A stretch of 64,000 nt of DNA from the NCBI GenBank assembly GCA_014379405.1, contig JACMLU010000018.1, positions 186,001 through 250,000 on the forward strand, read 5' to 3'. Shown here one piece after another: positions 45,220 to 53,390 of the stretch. Both the position numbers and the translations under genes were made by a program. The notes under the pieces are model-generated. The model saw nothing but the letters and a program-made list of their open reading frames with translations, had not been told where the DNA came from and did no database searches. Numbering within the stretch: the first letter of the stretch is position 1; every line of letters starts with the position of its first letter. The DNA comes from Flavobacterium sp. GTDB lineage: Bacteria > Bacteroidota > Bacteroidia > Flavobacteriales > Flavobacteriaceae.

Positions 45220-45245
45220 TTTATATATTATTTAAATTGGGTTGG

Positions 45246-46850
45246 TTAGTATCCAGGGTTTTGTTTTAAAGTTGGGTTTGCTTGAATGGCTGTTGCAGGT
45301 ATTGGCATAAGGTTTCTGTATGATTCTGTCGAAGTACCGTTTTTTACGCCGCCTTTCCATTGCCATAATTTACTGGAACCCGTGAATTTGTCAAAACGAA
45401 CTAAATCGGTTCTTCTGTGACATTCCCAAAACAATTCACGACCTCTTTCGGCAAGAATAAAATCAAGTGTCAAATCCGAAGCAGTAATTGCTGTTGCTCC
45501 AGCTCTTGTTTTTAATTTATTAATGTAGCCCACAGCAGTTGGAATATCTCCACCGGTTCCACCTCTTACTACAGCTTCAGCATACATCAAATACACATCT
45601 GCCATTCTAAACATTGGGAAATCAGTATCAGGTATATCATTTCTTTGCGCTGCACTACCATCTGCTTTCTTGTTGATGAATTTTGTGACGGCGTACCCAT
45701 CGGTGAATTTTCCAACATTATCTATATCGATAGTTTGTCCATCTTTATAAAAACTGCCTCTTTTGTCTCCAACTCCGTTTTCGTCTGGAAAGGATTGAAC
45801 AAATTCTTTTCTTGTTCTAATTCCTTGCCATCCACCATCCATACCTCTGTCGCTTGCTTTCATAGAACCACCTATCGAAGCATGCATAATGAAACTCATT
45901 CCTGCACCAGTGGCTCTAATGAAGTTTCCGTCACTTACAACCGGGAAAATGATTTCATTTTGCGCTCCGTTAGTATTGTTGTCTGCAGAAAACAAATGGA
46001 AGTAAGGTACATTTGCAAAAGAATAACCAGAAGCAATCACCTCTTTACAAGCCGTGATACATTCGGTGTTTTTTGCAGTTCCGGTATAAACTTTGGCATT
46101 AAGATAAATTTTTGCCAACAAAAACTTGGCAGCAGTTTTATCTACTCGACCGTATTCATTACCTTTTGAAGCTTTTAGACTAGCATCTAATTCTTTTAAT
46201 TCTTTTTCAACATAAGCAAAAACTTCGGCTCTTGATTTTTGAACTGGATTGTAGAAACCCACTGGATCAGCTTCTGTAGTAATTGGCACATTCCCGAATA
46301 AATCCATTAATTGAACATAATCAAATGCTCTCAAGAAACGAGCTTCTGCTCTAAAGTAAGCTATTTCAGTTTTCAACGCGGCATCCACGCCTCTTGAATT
46401 TAACTTGTCATCTGTGGTTTCTCTCAAGAACTCATTGGCAAGACTGATTTGATAAAAAGATCTTGAATACGTACCATATAAAAACTCATTGGATGGACTC
46501 CAAGTTTGGGTATTCATTGTTGGCAAAGACCCATCTGCCCATGCAATTATTGCCTCATCGGTAGAAAATTCTTGACACACAAAAAGAAGTCTCAAATAAC
46601 TACTGAAATCGCCCCCAATACCAGAGATATCTCCTTTACCGTCACCGTCATTTCCTCCTACATACAATCCAGCATATAATTTTGCCAAAACTTGTTTGTA
46701 AGACGCTGGATTTTTATAAAAATTTTCCGCAAGAAATTCATCGTCATCTTTTGGTGTTACATTCAAGTCATTGGTACAAGAATTTAAAACCATACTCATC
46801 CCTAAAATTAGCAGGAATAAATAACCTATTTTTTTAAATGATATTTTCAT
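45246..46850 (-). CDS. susD: SusD/RagB-family starch-binding outer membrane lipoprotein
   Basis: 534 residues from the ATG at 46850 (MKISFKKIGYLFLLILG). A further in-frame ATG at 46886 overlaps susC and adds only a polar leader, so it is not preferred. Lipobox VLNSC-TND. TPR-like helices with the typical EARFLRAFDYVQLMDLFGNVP near residue 170, and the C-terminal LAERGRELFWECHRRTDLVRF followed by NPTLKQNPGY. It forms the lid of the SusC channel and binds maltodextrin. The gene lies 22 bp behind susC. Confidence 0.95.
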   Translation of the reverse strand: MKISFKKIGYLFLLILGMSMVLNSCTNDLNVTPKDDDEFLAENFYKNPASYKQVLAKLYAGLYVGGNDGDGKGDISGIGGDFSSYLRLLFVCQEFSTDEAIIAWADGSLPTMNTQTWSPSNEFLYGTYSRSFYQISLANEFLRETTDDKLNSRGVDAALKTEIAYFRAEARFLRAFDYVQLMDLFGNVPITTEADPVGFYNPVQKSRAEVFAYVEKELKELDASLKASKGNEYGRVDKTAAKFLLAKIYLNAKVYTGTAKNTECITACKEVIASGYSFANVPYFHLFSADNNTNGAQNEIIFPVVSDGNFIRATGAGMSFIMHASIGGSMKASDRGMDGGWQGIRTRKEFVQSFPDENGVGDKRGSFYKDGQTIDIDNVGKFTDGYAVTKFINKKADGSAAQRNDIPDTDFPMFRMADVYLMYAEAVVRGGTGGDIPTAVGYINKLKTRAGATAITASDLTLDFILAERGRELFWECHRRTDLVRFDKFTGSSKLWQWKGGVKNGTSTESYRNLMPIPATAIQANPTLKQNPGY

Positions 46851-46872
46851 TTTATTGTATTTAAAATTATGA

Positions 46873-49848
46873 TTAGAAATTAGCATTTACACCAAACATA
46901 TATGTTCTGGCTCTCGGGTAAACCGAACCATCAACTCCTGAAAAGCTTTCAGGATCTATACCGTTGTATTTACTAAAAACAAGTGCGTTTTGAATTCCTA
47001 AAGAGAAACGTAAAGTAGCCAATTTAAGAACTGATTTGTCCATTGTATAGCCTAATGATATATTGTCTAATTTGATAAAAGACGCATCTTTCACAAAATA
47101 ATCCGACAAGTAACGTTGCGTTCCATTGTCTTCAAAGGTGAAGCCAGTTTCGTAATAATTAGGCGTGATATTCGCTAAATCAGTATCTCTTCTTAACGCG
47201 GCTTGCAAATATCCTTTGTCGGAACTAATGTTGTCGAATATGTAGTTTCCTAAACTTGCTCTCCAACTCATGGAGGCATCAAAATTTTTGTAATTGAAAG
47301 TACTAAACAATCCAAAAGTGTAATCCGCATTTGGTTTGTGGAATCTATACAAATCATTGGCATCAGTTTTTCCATCGCCGTTTCTATCTACATAAGCTCC
47401 TTGGATAGGTTTTTTGTTGGCATCATAAAGTTGCTCATATACATAAAAGGAACCTGGATTGAAACCTACCGTGTTAATTTTGACTCTATTATTGCTTCCT
47501 CCAGCAATGTTGTCACCAGTCATGTATCCTTGAAAACCAGGAACTGTTGTACCTAAATCCGTAATTTCTTGATTAAGGTAAGCTACGTTAAAACCAACAT
47601 TCCAGTTTAAGCTTTCTTTTTTAAGAATATCAACATTAACATTGAATTCAATACCATCCGTGGTAACACTTCCAATGTTTGAAAAACCAGAGTTTCTTAA
47701 ATTGGCACCATCAGGATAAGCAATATCAGCCAAAAGATCCGAAGCCACTTTATTGAAATAGTTAAGAGATCCATTGATTCTATTGTTTAAGAACCCAAAA
47801 TCAACCCCTACGTTAAACTCTGTTGCTGTTTCCCATTTGATGTCAGCGTTGTATCCTTCAGTTTTGGCGACTTGATAAGCCGTGCTACCGAAAACATAAT
47901 TTGAATTTACGGTTCCCAATGTTACTCTTCTTAAATAATCATAAGAAGCCGAGATATCTTGTTGACCTGTTGTACCATATCCAACTCTTAATTTTAAGGC
48001 CGAAATAGTTTTATTGTCTTTCAAGAAAGATTCTTCACCTATGTTCCAAGCAAAAGCGGCTCCTCCAAAATTACCCCAACGATTGGCTTCAGAAAAACGA
48101 GATGTTCCATCTCTTCTATAGTTAACCGTAATCAAATATCGACTGTCATATCCAATATTGGCACGTCCAAAAAATGATTGCAAATTAATGTCTGGATCTG
48201 TGGTTACATCTTCGGCTGGATTAGGCTGTCTAGTTTCGCCTGTGGTGTATGCCACTCTTTGAAACATTTGATAGTTATACCCTCCAGTTAGATCTACTTT
48301 AACCTTGCCAAATTCTTTTACATAATTCAAATAAGCATTCAAGTTTTTGTTTTGGCGTGAATCAGTATAATCTCTTCTATTTCCTAAATTTACCCAACCT
48401 CCTTGAGAAAAGGTTTTAGGTTGATACCCACTTACATTATTGGTGCTTGTTTCTTCAAATCCTTGACTGTCAAATTTGTCAATTCCCATTTCGGCAACTG
48501 CTCTCAATTCTTCCAAGAAATGCATTTTGTAATCAATTCTGGCGTTACCCCATTTTCTGGTAGAAGTAGATCTTCTGTTGTTTTGATTGATGCGGGCAAC
48601 TGGGTTTTTGGCAGCAAGAAGATTCACGTCGCCATTGGCTTCCAACCATTCGAAATAACCTCCATAACGAGAACCTGCTTTGTAAACAGATTGTGTTGGG
48701 TCAAATCCTATAGCGCTTCCAATTACATTTCCTTCATCTTGAAATTGATTTTTTCCAAATGATAAATTTCCATTAAGATCTATTTTCAAATGATTGTCTA
48801 AAAACGAAGGATTCAAAGATAACGATGTAGTAGTTCTTTCAAAACTAGTGTTTCTTAAAATACCGGGAGTGTTGGTATTACCAACTGCAAGTCTGGCAGG
48901 TAATTTGTTGAATAAAGAACCACTTACAGACAGGTTATTATCGGTAGTTATTACATCATTGAAAATTTCGCTTTGCCAATCTGTATTTGCAGTTCCCATT
49001 TTTGCAATTTGGGCAGCATTTCCATTAGCTTTTACCAATGCACGAAAGTCATCAGCACCTAGGACGTCTATTTTTTTAGCAATTGTACTAATACCCGATT
49101 GAGTGTTGAAAGCGACTTTTACACCACCTTTAGAACCTTTTTTGGTAGTAATTACAATAACTCCATTAGCCGCTCTAGATCCATAGATGGCCGATGCCGA
49201 AGCGTCTTTTAGTATTGTAAAAGATTCGATATCATTTGGATCAATAGTAGATAAAATACTTGTCGATCCATCAGGAACGGCATTACTCAATGGCAATCCG
49301 TCTAATACAATCAAAGGTTCGTTTGAAGCATTCAAAGATGATCCTCCCCTGATTCGGATATTTGCTTTAGCTCCAGGCGCTCCGCCTCCAGTAACACTTA
49401 CACCGGCAATTCTACCTGTAATCAAATTTTCTGAAGTAACATTTAACCCTTTGTTAAAATCTTTAGCCGACAATACGGTTACCGCACCAGTAGCATCTTT
49501 TTTCTTGACAGAACCGTATCCTACTTGAACAACAACTTCCTTTAGTTGACTTGCGTCTTCTTCAAGAGATACTGTTAATGAAGATTGATTGCTGAATTCT
49601 ATGGTTTCACTTTTATATCCAACGAACGAAAAAACGATTTTATCGCCTTTCTTAACGTTAGCTAATTGAAATTTTCCATCAAAATCCGTTGAAGCCCCAG
49701 CTGTGCTTCCTTGTACATTAACGTTTACTCCCGGAATAGGTTGTCCCGATACTTTATCAAGAACTTTTCCGCTAAATGTATTCTGAGCCAGAACACAAAA
49801 AGGCAGAAGCAACATTAAAAATAACAACTTTTTATAAATTGTTCTCAT
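46873..49848 (-). CDS. susC: SusC/RagA-family TonB-linked outer membrane transporter
   Basis: 991 residues. Signal peptide LLFLMLLLPFCVLAQ. CarboxypepD_reg-like N-terminal domain (TFSGKVLDKVSGQPIPGVNV to SFVGYKSETI), a TonB box-like stretch LKEVVVQVGYGSVKKKDATG, plug domain with the SusC signature RIRGGSSLNASNEPLIVLDG, and a 22-strand barrel ending PRARTYMFGVNANF. Imports maltodextrins with SusD using TonB energy. Divergent from the LacI gene; the 226-bp gap should hold its promoter, though no exact -7 core was found on the minus strand. Confidence 0.95.
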   Translation of the reverse strand: MRTIYKKLLFLMLLLPFCVLAQNTFSGKVLDKVSGQPIPGVNVNVQGSTAGASTDFDGKFQLANVKKGDKIVFSFVGYKSETIEFSNQSSLTVSLEEDASQLKEVVVQVGYGSVKKKDATGAVTVLSAKDFNKGLNVTSENLITGRIAGVSVTGGGAPGAKANIRIRGGSSLNASNEPLIVLDGLPLSNAVPDGSTSILSTIDPNDIESFTILKDASASAIYGSRAANGVIVITTKKGSKGGVKVAFNTQSGISTIAKKIDVLGADDFRALVKANGNAAQIAKMGTANTDWQSEIFNDVITTDNNLSVSGSLFNKLPARLAVGNTNTPGILRNTSFERTTTSLSLNPSFLDNHLKIDLNGNLSFGKNQFQDEGNVIGSAIGFDPTQSVYKAGSRYGGYFEWLEANGDVNLLAAKNPVARINQNNRRSTSTRKWGNARIDYKMHFLEELRAVAEMGIDKFDSQGFEETSTNNVSGYQPKTFSQGGWVNLGNRRDYTDSRQNKNLNAYLNYVKEFGKVKVDLTGGYNYQMFQRVAYTTGETRQPNPAEDVTTDPDINLQSFFGRANIGYDSRYLITVNYRRDGTSRFSEANRWGNFGGAAFAWNIGEESFLKDNKTISALKLRVGYGTTGQQDISASYDYLRRVTLGTVNSNYVFGSTAYQVAKTEGYNADIKWETATEFNVGVDFGFLNNRINGSLNYFNKVASDLLADIAYPDGANLRNSGFSNIGSVTTDGIEFNVNVDILKKESLNWNVGFNVAYLNQEITDLGTTVPGFQGYMTGDNIAGGSNNRVKINTVGFNPGSFYVYEQLYDANKKPIQGAYVDRNGDGKTDANDLYRFHKPNADYTFGLFSTFNYKNFDASMSWRASLGNYIFDNISSDKGYLQAALRRDTDLANITPNYYETGFTFEDNGTQRYLSDYFVKDASFIKLDNISLGYTMDKSVLKLATLRFSLGIQNALVFSKYNGIDPESFSGVDGSVYPRARTYMFGVNANF

Positions 49849-49883
49849 ACTTTTTGTTTAAGTTAATTAGGTTTTTTATTTAA

Positions 49884-49899
49884 TTTACCTTTACTTCGA
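49884..49899 (+). promoter_or_regulatory. 16-bp motif shared with the MFS promoter region (copy 1)
   Basis: TTTACCTTTACTTCGA occurs here and again at 51230-51245. It contains TACCTTTA, a near match to the -7 core on the + strand, and a TTCGA centre that could be half of a LacI-type operator. It lies 36 bp upstream of susC and 175 bp upstream of the LacI gene. Confidence 0.4.
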
Positions 49900-50074
49900 G
49901 TACCAAAATTAGATAAATTTATAAACGCTCGACAAATGCAAAATTCAAATAGGTTACGAAAACGTGATAGTGTTGAAAACTTTCTATTTTATTGGGGTTT
50001 TTACACCTAAAATTACGATTATTAAAAATTAATTACAACTTTTTTACGAAAATGATTTTTACTACACTACTAAT

Positions 50075-51112
50075 ATGAAAAAGAAGGTTACGCTCAAACA
50101 AATTGCAAGAGAACTTGATGTATCCATTTCAACAGTTTCAAAATCCTTGAGAAATAGTTTAGAAATAGGTGAAGAAACGAGGCTAAAAGTGCAGGCATTT
50201 GCCAAATTCTATCATTACAAACCCAATAATATTGCACTTAGCCTAAAGAACAGAAAAACAAAAACTATCGGGATTATTATTCCGGAAATTGTGCATCATT
50301 TCTTTTCCACCGTTATTAACGGAATCGAACAAATTGCCAACGAAAATGGCTATAGCGTCATCATTTGCCTCTCAGACGATTCTTTTGACAAAGAAGTCCT
50401 AAATATGGAAATGCTGGCCAATGGAAGCATCGACGGATTTATTATGTCGCTCTCCAAGGAAACACAACAGAAAAAAGATTTTCACCATATTGCCGAAGTA
50501 ATCAATCAAGGAATGCCCGTGGTCATGTTCGACAGGGTGACCAATGACATCGAATGCGACAAAGTAATCATCAACGATGAATTGGCAGCATTTGAAGCCG
50601 TCCAGAGTTTAATAGACAAAGGAAGGAAGAAAATCGCCCTTGTAACCACTGTCGATTACGTGAGTGTTGGTAAACTTAGAACCGATGGCTATACCAGGGC
50701 ATTACTGGAAAACGGATTGCTGTTCGATGAGGACTTAATTATAAAAATCGAAAATGTGGACAATTGCGAAATTACCATTGCAAAATTATTAGAAGAAAAA
50801 TCCATCGATGCCGTTTTTGCCGTAAACGAATTATTTGCCGTAACAACTATCAAAACTGCCCACAAAATGGGAATAAAAGTTCCAGAAGACATAGCCGTAA
50901 TCGCTTTTACGGATGGAATCATTTCGAAATATTCAACTCCATCCATCACCACGGTAACCCAAAACGGAATAGAAATGGGAAACATTGCCGCCAAGATTCT
51001 TATCGAAAGATTGGAATCCGAACACAAAGAATACGATGAAAACGAAGAGGACGAAATATACAAAACCACGGTAATCGAAACACATCTCATCGAAAGAGAA
51101 TCAACAAATTAG
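50075..51112 (+). CDS. LacI-family regulator of the starch/maltose locus
   Basis: 345 residues. N-terminal LacI helix-turn-helix and hinge: VTLKQIARELDVSISTVSKSLRNS (quoted in part as TLKQIARELDVSIS), then YHYKPNNIALSLKNRKTKTIG. Residues about 60-335 form the periplasmic-binding-protein effector domain with MSLSKETQQ, GMPVVMFDRVTNDIECDKV and EDIAVIAFTDGIISKYSTPS. Divergent from susC and upstream of the maltose transport and phosphorolysis genes, so it is the likely maltose-responsive regulator, as in related flavobacteria, in place of Bacteroides SusR. Confidence 0.92.
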   Translation: MKKKVTLKQIARELDVSISTVSKSLRNSLEIGEETRLKVQAFAKFYHYKPNNIALSLKNRKTKTIGIIIPEIVHHFFSTVINGIEQIANENGYSVIICLSDDSFDKEVLNMEMLANGSIDGFIMSLSKETQQKKDFHHIAEVINQGMPVVMFDRVTNDIECDKVIINDELAAFEAVQSLIDKGRKKIALVTTVDYVSVGKLRTDGYTRALLENGLLFDEDLIIKIENVDNCEITIAKLLEEKSIDAVFAVNELFAVTTIKTAHKMGIKVPEDIAVIAFTDGIISKYSTPSITTVTQNGIEMGNIAAKILIERLESEHKEYDENEEDEIYKTTVIETHLIERESTN

Positions 51113-51229
51113 CCTCTAAAAACAACAACTTATCAAACTATTTCGTTGTAGTACGGTGTAAATCAATATATTCTAAATACCTGAAATCTAAATACTAAAT
51201 TCTTTTATACATTTACGGCATTCAAAACT

Positions 51230-51245
51230 TTTACCTTTACTTCGA
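51230..51245 (+). promoter_or_regulatory. 16-bp motif shared with the LacI/susC gap (copy 2)
   Basis: TTTACCTTTACTTCGA with identical orientation to the copy at 49884, 58 bp before the MFS transporter ATG. The embedded TACCTTTA is at a normal distance for a -7 core. Confidence 0.4.
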
Positions 51246-51303
51246 AAATAAGTTAAGTTTTGATAAGCAAGGCGCTTATCGTACATTCATTTAATATACG
51301 ATA

Positions 51304-52635
51304 ATGAAAAAACCTGAATTAAATTTTTGGCAGATCTGGAATCTAAGTTTTGGATTTCTGGGAGTGCAGATTGGATATTCACTACAAAATGGGAATACCA
51401 GTAGAATATTGGAAGCCTTGGGCGCCGACGTTCACAGCATTGGCTATTTTTGGCTTGCAGCTCCTTTGGCGGGTTTAATTGTCCAACCCATAATTGGTCT
51501 TTCTAGTGATAAAACCTGGACACGTCTTGGACGCAGAATTCCATTTATATTTTTTGGTGCAATTGTTTCGGCTTTGGCTATGTTTTTTATGCCCAATGCA
51601 GAATATTTTACCTATCTGTTGCCACCTTTAATTTTTGGTGCCGTTATGCTTCTCTTAATGGACACTTCCTTTAATGTTACAATGCAACCTTTTAGAGCCC
51701 TTGTTGGCGATATGGTAAACGACGAACAGAAAAATCTTGGTTATTCGCTGCAAAGTGCCTTAATCAATTTTGGTGCTGTTTTCGGTTCCTTGTTGCCTTG
51801 GATTCTTGCTAAAGTTGGAGTGGCAAATGTTCCTGCAGCTGGCGAAAAAGTAGCTGCATCTGTAATTTGGTCTTTCTATATTGGTGGTGCTATTTTATTG
51901 GCAACTGTTCTTTGGACTGTTTTTAGAACCAAAGAATATGCTCCAAAAGAACATGCAGTATACAATGACATCGATTTAGAAGCCGAAACAGTGACAGAAA
52001 AAACAAGCATCTTCAAATTGATTGCCAATGCTCCGAAGATTTTTTGGCAATTGGGAATCGTACAATTCTTTTCTTGGTTTGCTTTATTTCTAATGTGGGT
52101 TTACACCACCAGAGCCATCGCCAATCAAGTTTGGGGAGCCGAAGCCTTGGATCCAAAATCAATAGGTTTTAACGAAGCCGGAGATTGGACAGGTGTATTA
52201 TTTGCTTTTTACAGCGCAGTGGCAGCAATATTTTCTTTGCTGATTCCAACAATTGCGAAATCCATTGGCAGAAAAAAAACCTATAGTTTTTCTCTTTTAC
52301 TGGGAGGAATTGGTTTGGCTTCGATGTATTTTGTTCACGACAAAACTATTTTATTACTCTCTATTTCAGGAGTAGGTTTAGCTTGGGCAGCCATATTGGC
52401 AATGCCATACGCTATGTTATCAGGATCTTTGCCTGCCGACAAAATGGGTGTTTATATGGGATTGTTCAATGCAACTATCACTATTCCACAAATCGCCGCG
52501 GGACTATTAGGTAGTACTATTATTGCCTTATTTGGAGGTTTTCCAATGGCAATCATAGTAATCGCGGGAGTCTCCATGTTGATTGCAGGTCTAGCAGTAT
52601 TTTTTGTTAGAGAAAGCATTTCAACAGTTAAATAA
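51304..52635 (+). CDS. MFS sugar transporter, SLC45-like (maltose:H+ type)
   Basis: 443 residues with 12 predicted transmembrane helices. The family signature GYSLQNGNTSRILEALGA near residue 24 and the MFS loop SDKTWTRLGRRIPFIFFG near residue 65 place it with SLC45-like sucrose/maltose carriers. The second-half loop IAKSIGRKKTYSFSLLLGG is also present. Inner-membrane import of maltose is inferred from the following pgmB and GH65 genes. First gene of the MFS-pgmB-GH65-GH97 series. Confidence 0.9.
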   Translation: MKKPELNFWQIWNLSFGFLGVQIGYSLQNGNTSRILEALGADVHSIGYFWLAAPLAGLIVQPIIGLSSDKTWTRLGRRIPFIFFGAIVSALAMFFMPNAEYFTYLLPPLIFGAVMLLLMDTSFNVTMQPFRALVGDMVNDEQKNLGYSLQSALINFGAVFGSLLPWILAKVGVANVPAAGEKVAASVIWSFYIGGAILLATVLWTVFRTKEYAPKEHAVYNDIDLEAETVTEKTSIFKLIANAPKIFWQLGIVQFFSWFALFLMWVYTTRAIANQVWGAEALDPKSIGFNEAGDWTGVLFAFYSAVAAIFSLLIPTIAKSIGRKKTYSFSLLLGGIGLASMYFVHDKTILLLSISGVGLAWAAILAMPYAMLSGSLPADKMGVYMGLFNATITIPQIAAGLLGSTIIALFGGFPMAIIVIAGVSMLIAGLAVFFVRESISTVK

Positions 52636-52653
52636 ATTATTACAATAATTTTA

Positions 52654-53307
52654 ATGAATACAAAAGCATTTATATTCGACCTTGACGGCGTCATTGTTGA
52701 CACGGCAAAATACCATTATTTGGCTTGGCTTAAAATCGCCAACCAATTAGGGATTGAATTCACGCACGAACACAACGAATTGTTAAAAGGAGTGAGTCGC
52801 GTGCGTTCTTTGGATATTATTTTAGGACTAGGAAAAGTAGAAGCTTCGCAAGAAGACAAAGACAAATGGCTCCTTCAAAAAAACGAGGATTATTTATCCT
52901 ATTTAGTCGATATGGACGAAAGCGAAATCCTGCCAGGAGTTATGCCTATTCTAAATTATCTGAAAGAACAAAAACAGTTAATCGCATTGGGTTCGGCCAG
53001 CAAAAACGCCAGACCCATTCTCGAAAAAACGGGAACACTATCCTATTTCGATGCGATTGTGGACGGAAATGATGTTTCGAATGCAAAACCAGATCCTGAA
53101 GTTTTCTTGCTTGCCGCCAAATTATTAAACACAAAACCGGAAGATTCGATAGTTTTCGAAGATTCGGTAGCAGGAGTTCAAGCAGCAAACATTGGAGGAA
53201 TGATCAGTGTGGGAATTGGAGATGCAGCAACATTACACGAAGCAAAACATCTATTCAAAGATTTTACCATTATGGATAAAATCTTTATAGATAATTTAAT
53301 TAAATAA
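52654..53307 (+). CDS. pgmB: Beta-phosphoglucomutase
   Basis: 217 residues, HAD superfamily. Nucleophile Asp in FIFDLDGVIVDTAKYH near residue 9, cap-domain residues LLKGVSRVRSLDIIL, motif II GSASKN near residue 111, and motif IV FEDSVAGVQAA near residue 167. Converts beta-glucose 1-phosphate to glucose 6-phosphate. It lies 18 bp after the transporter gene and before GH65, whose product it uses. Confidence 0.95.
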   Translation: MNTKAFIFDLDGVIVDTAKYHYLAWLKIANQLGIEFTHEHNELLKGVSRVRSLDIILGLGKVEASQEDKDKWLLQKNEDYLSYLVDMDESEILPGVMPILNYLKEQKQLIALGSASKNARPILEKTGTLSYFDAIVDGNDVSNAKPDPEVFLLAAKLLNTKPEDSIVFEDSVAGVQAANIGGMISVGIGDAATLHEAKHLFKDFTIMDKIFIDNLIK

Positions 53308-53390
53308 TTGAAAGATTGAAAATTTTAAAGACTAATTAACAATCCTCTTTTAAATCTTAAAATTTTTCAATCTTTAAATAATAAAAGCAA

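Noticed and set aside
45645..46169. A 174-codon + strand frame inside susD
   Set aside because: It is antisense to a well-supported SusD and has no recognisable motif; the composition is what the opposite strand would give.
46851..46886. A start for susD at 46886
   Set aside because: It overlaps the susC end and adds a polar leader before the lipoprotein signal; the ATG at 46850 gives a standard signal peptide.
49950..49975. TTACGAAAACGTGA as a LacI operator before susC
   Set aside because: Only a weak dyad with mismatches, and no second copy at the MFS promoter.
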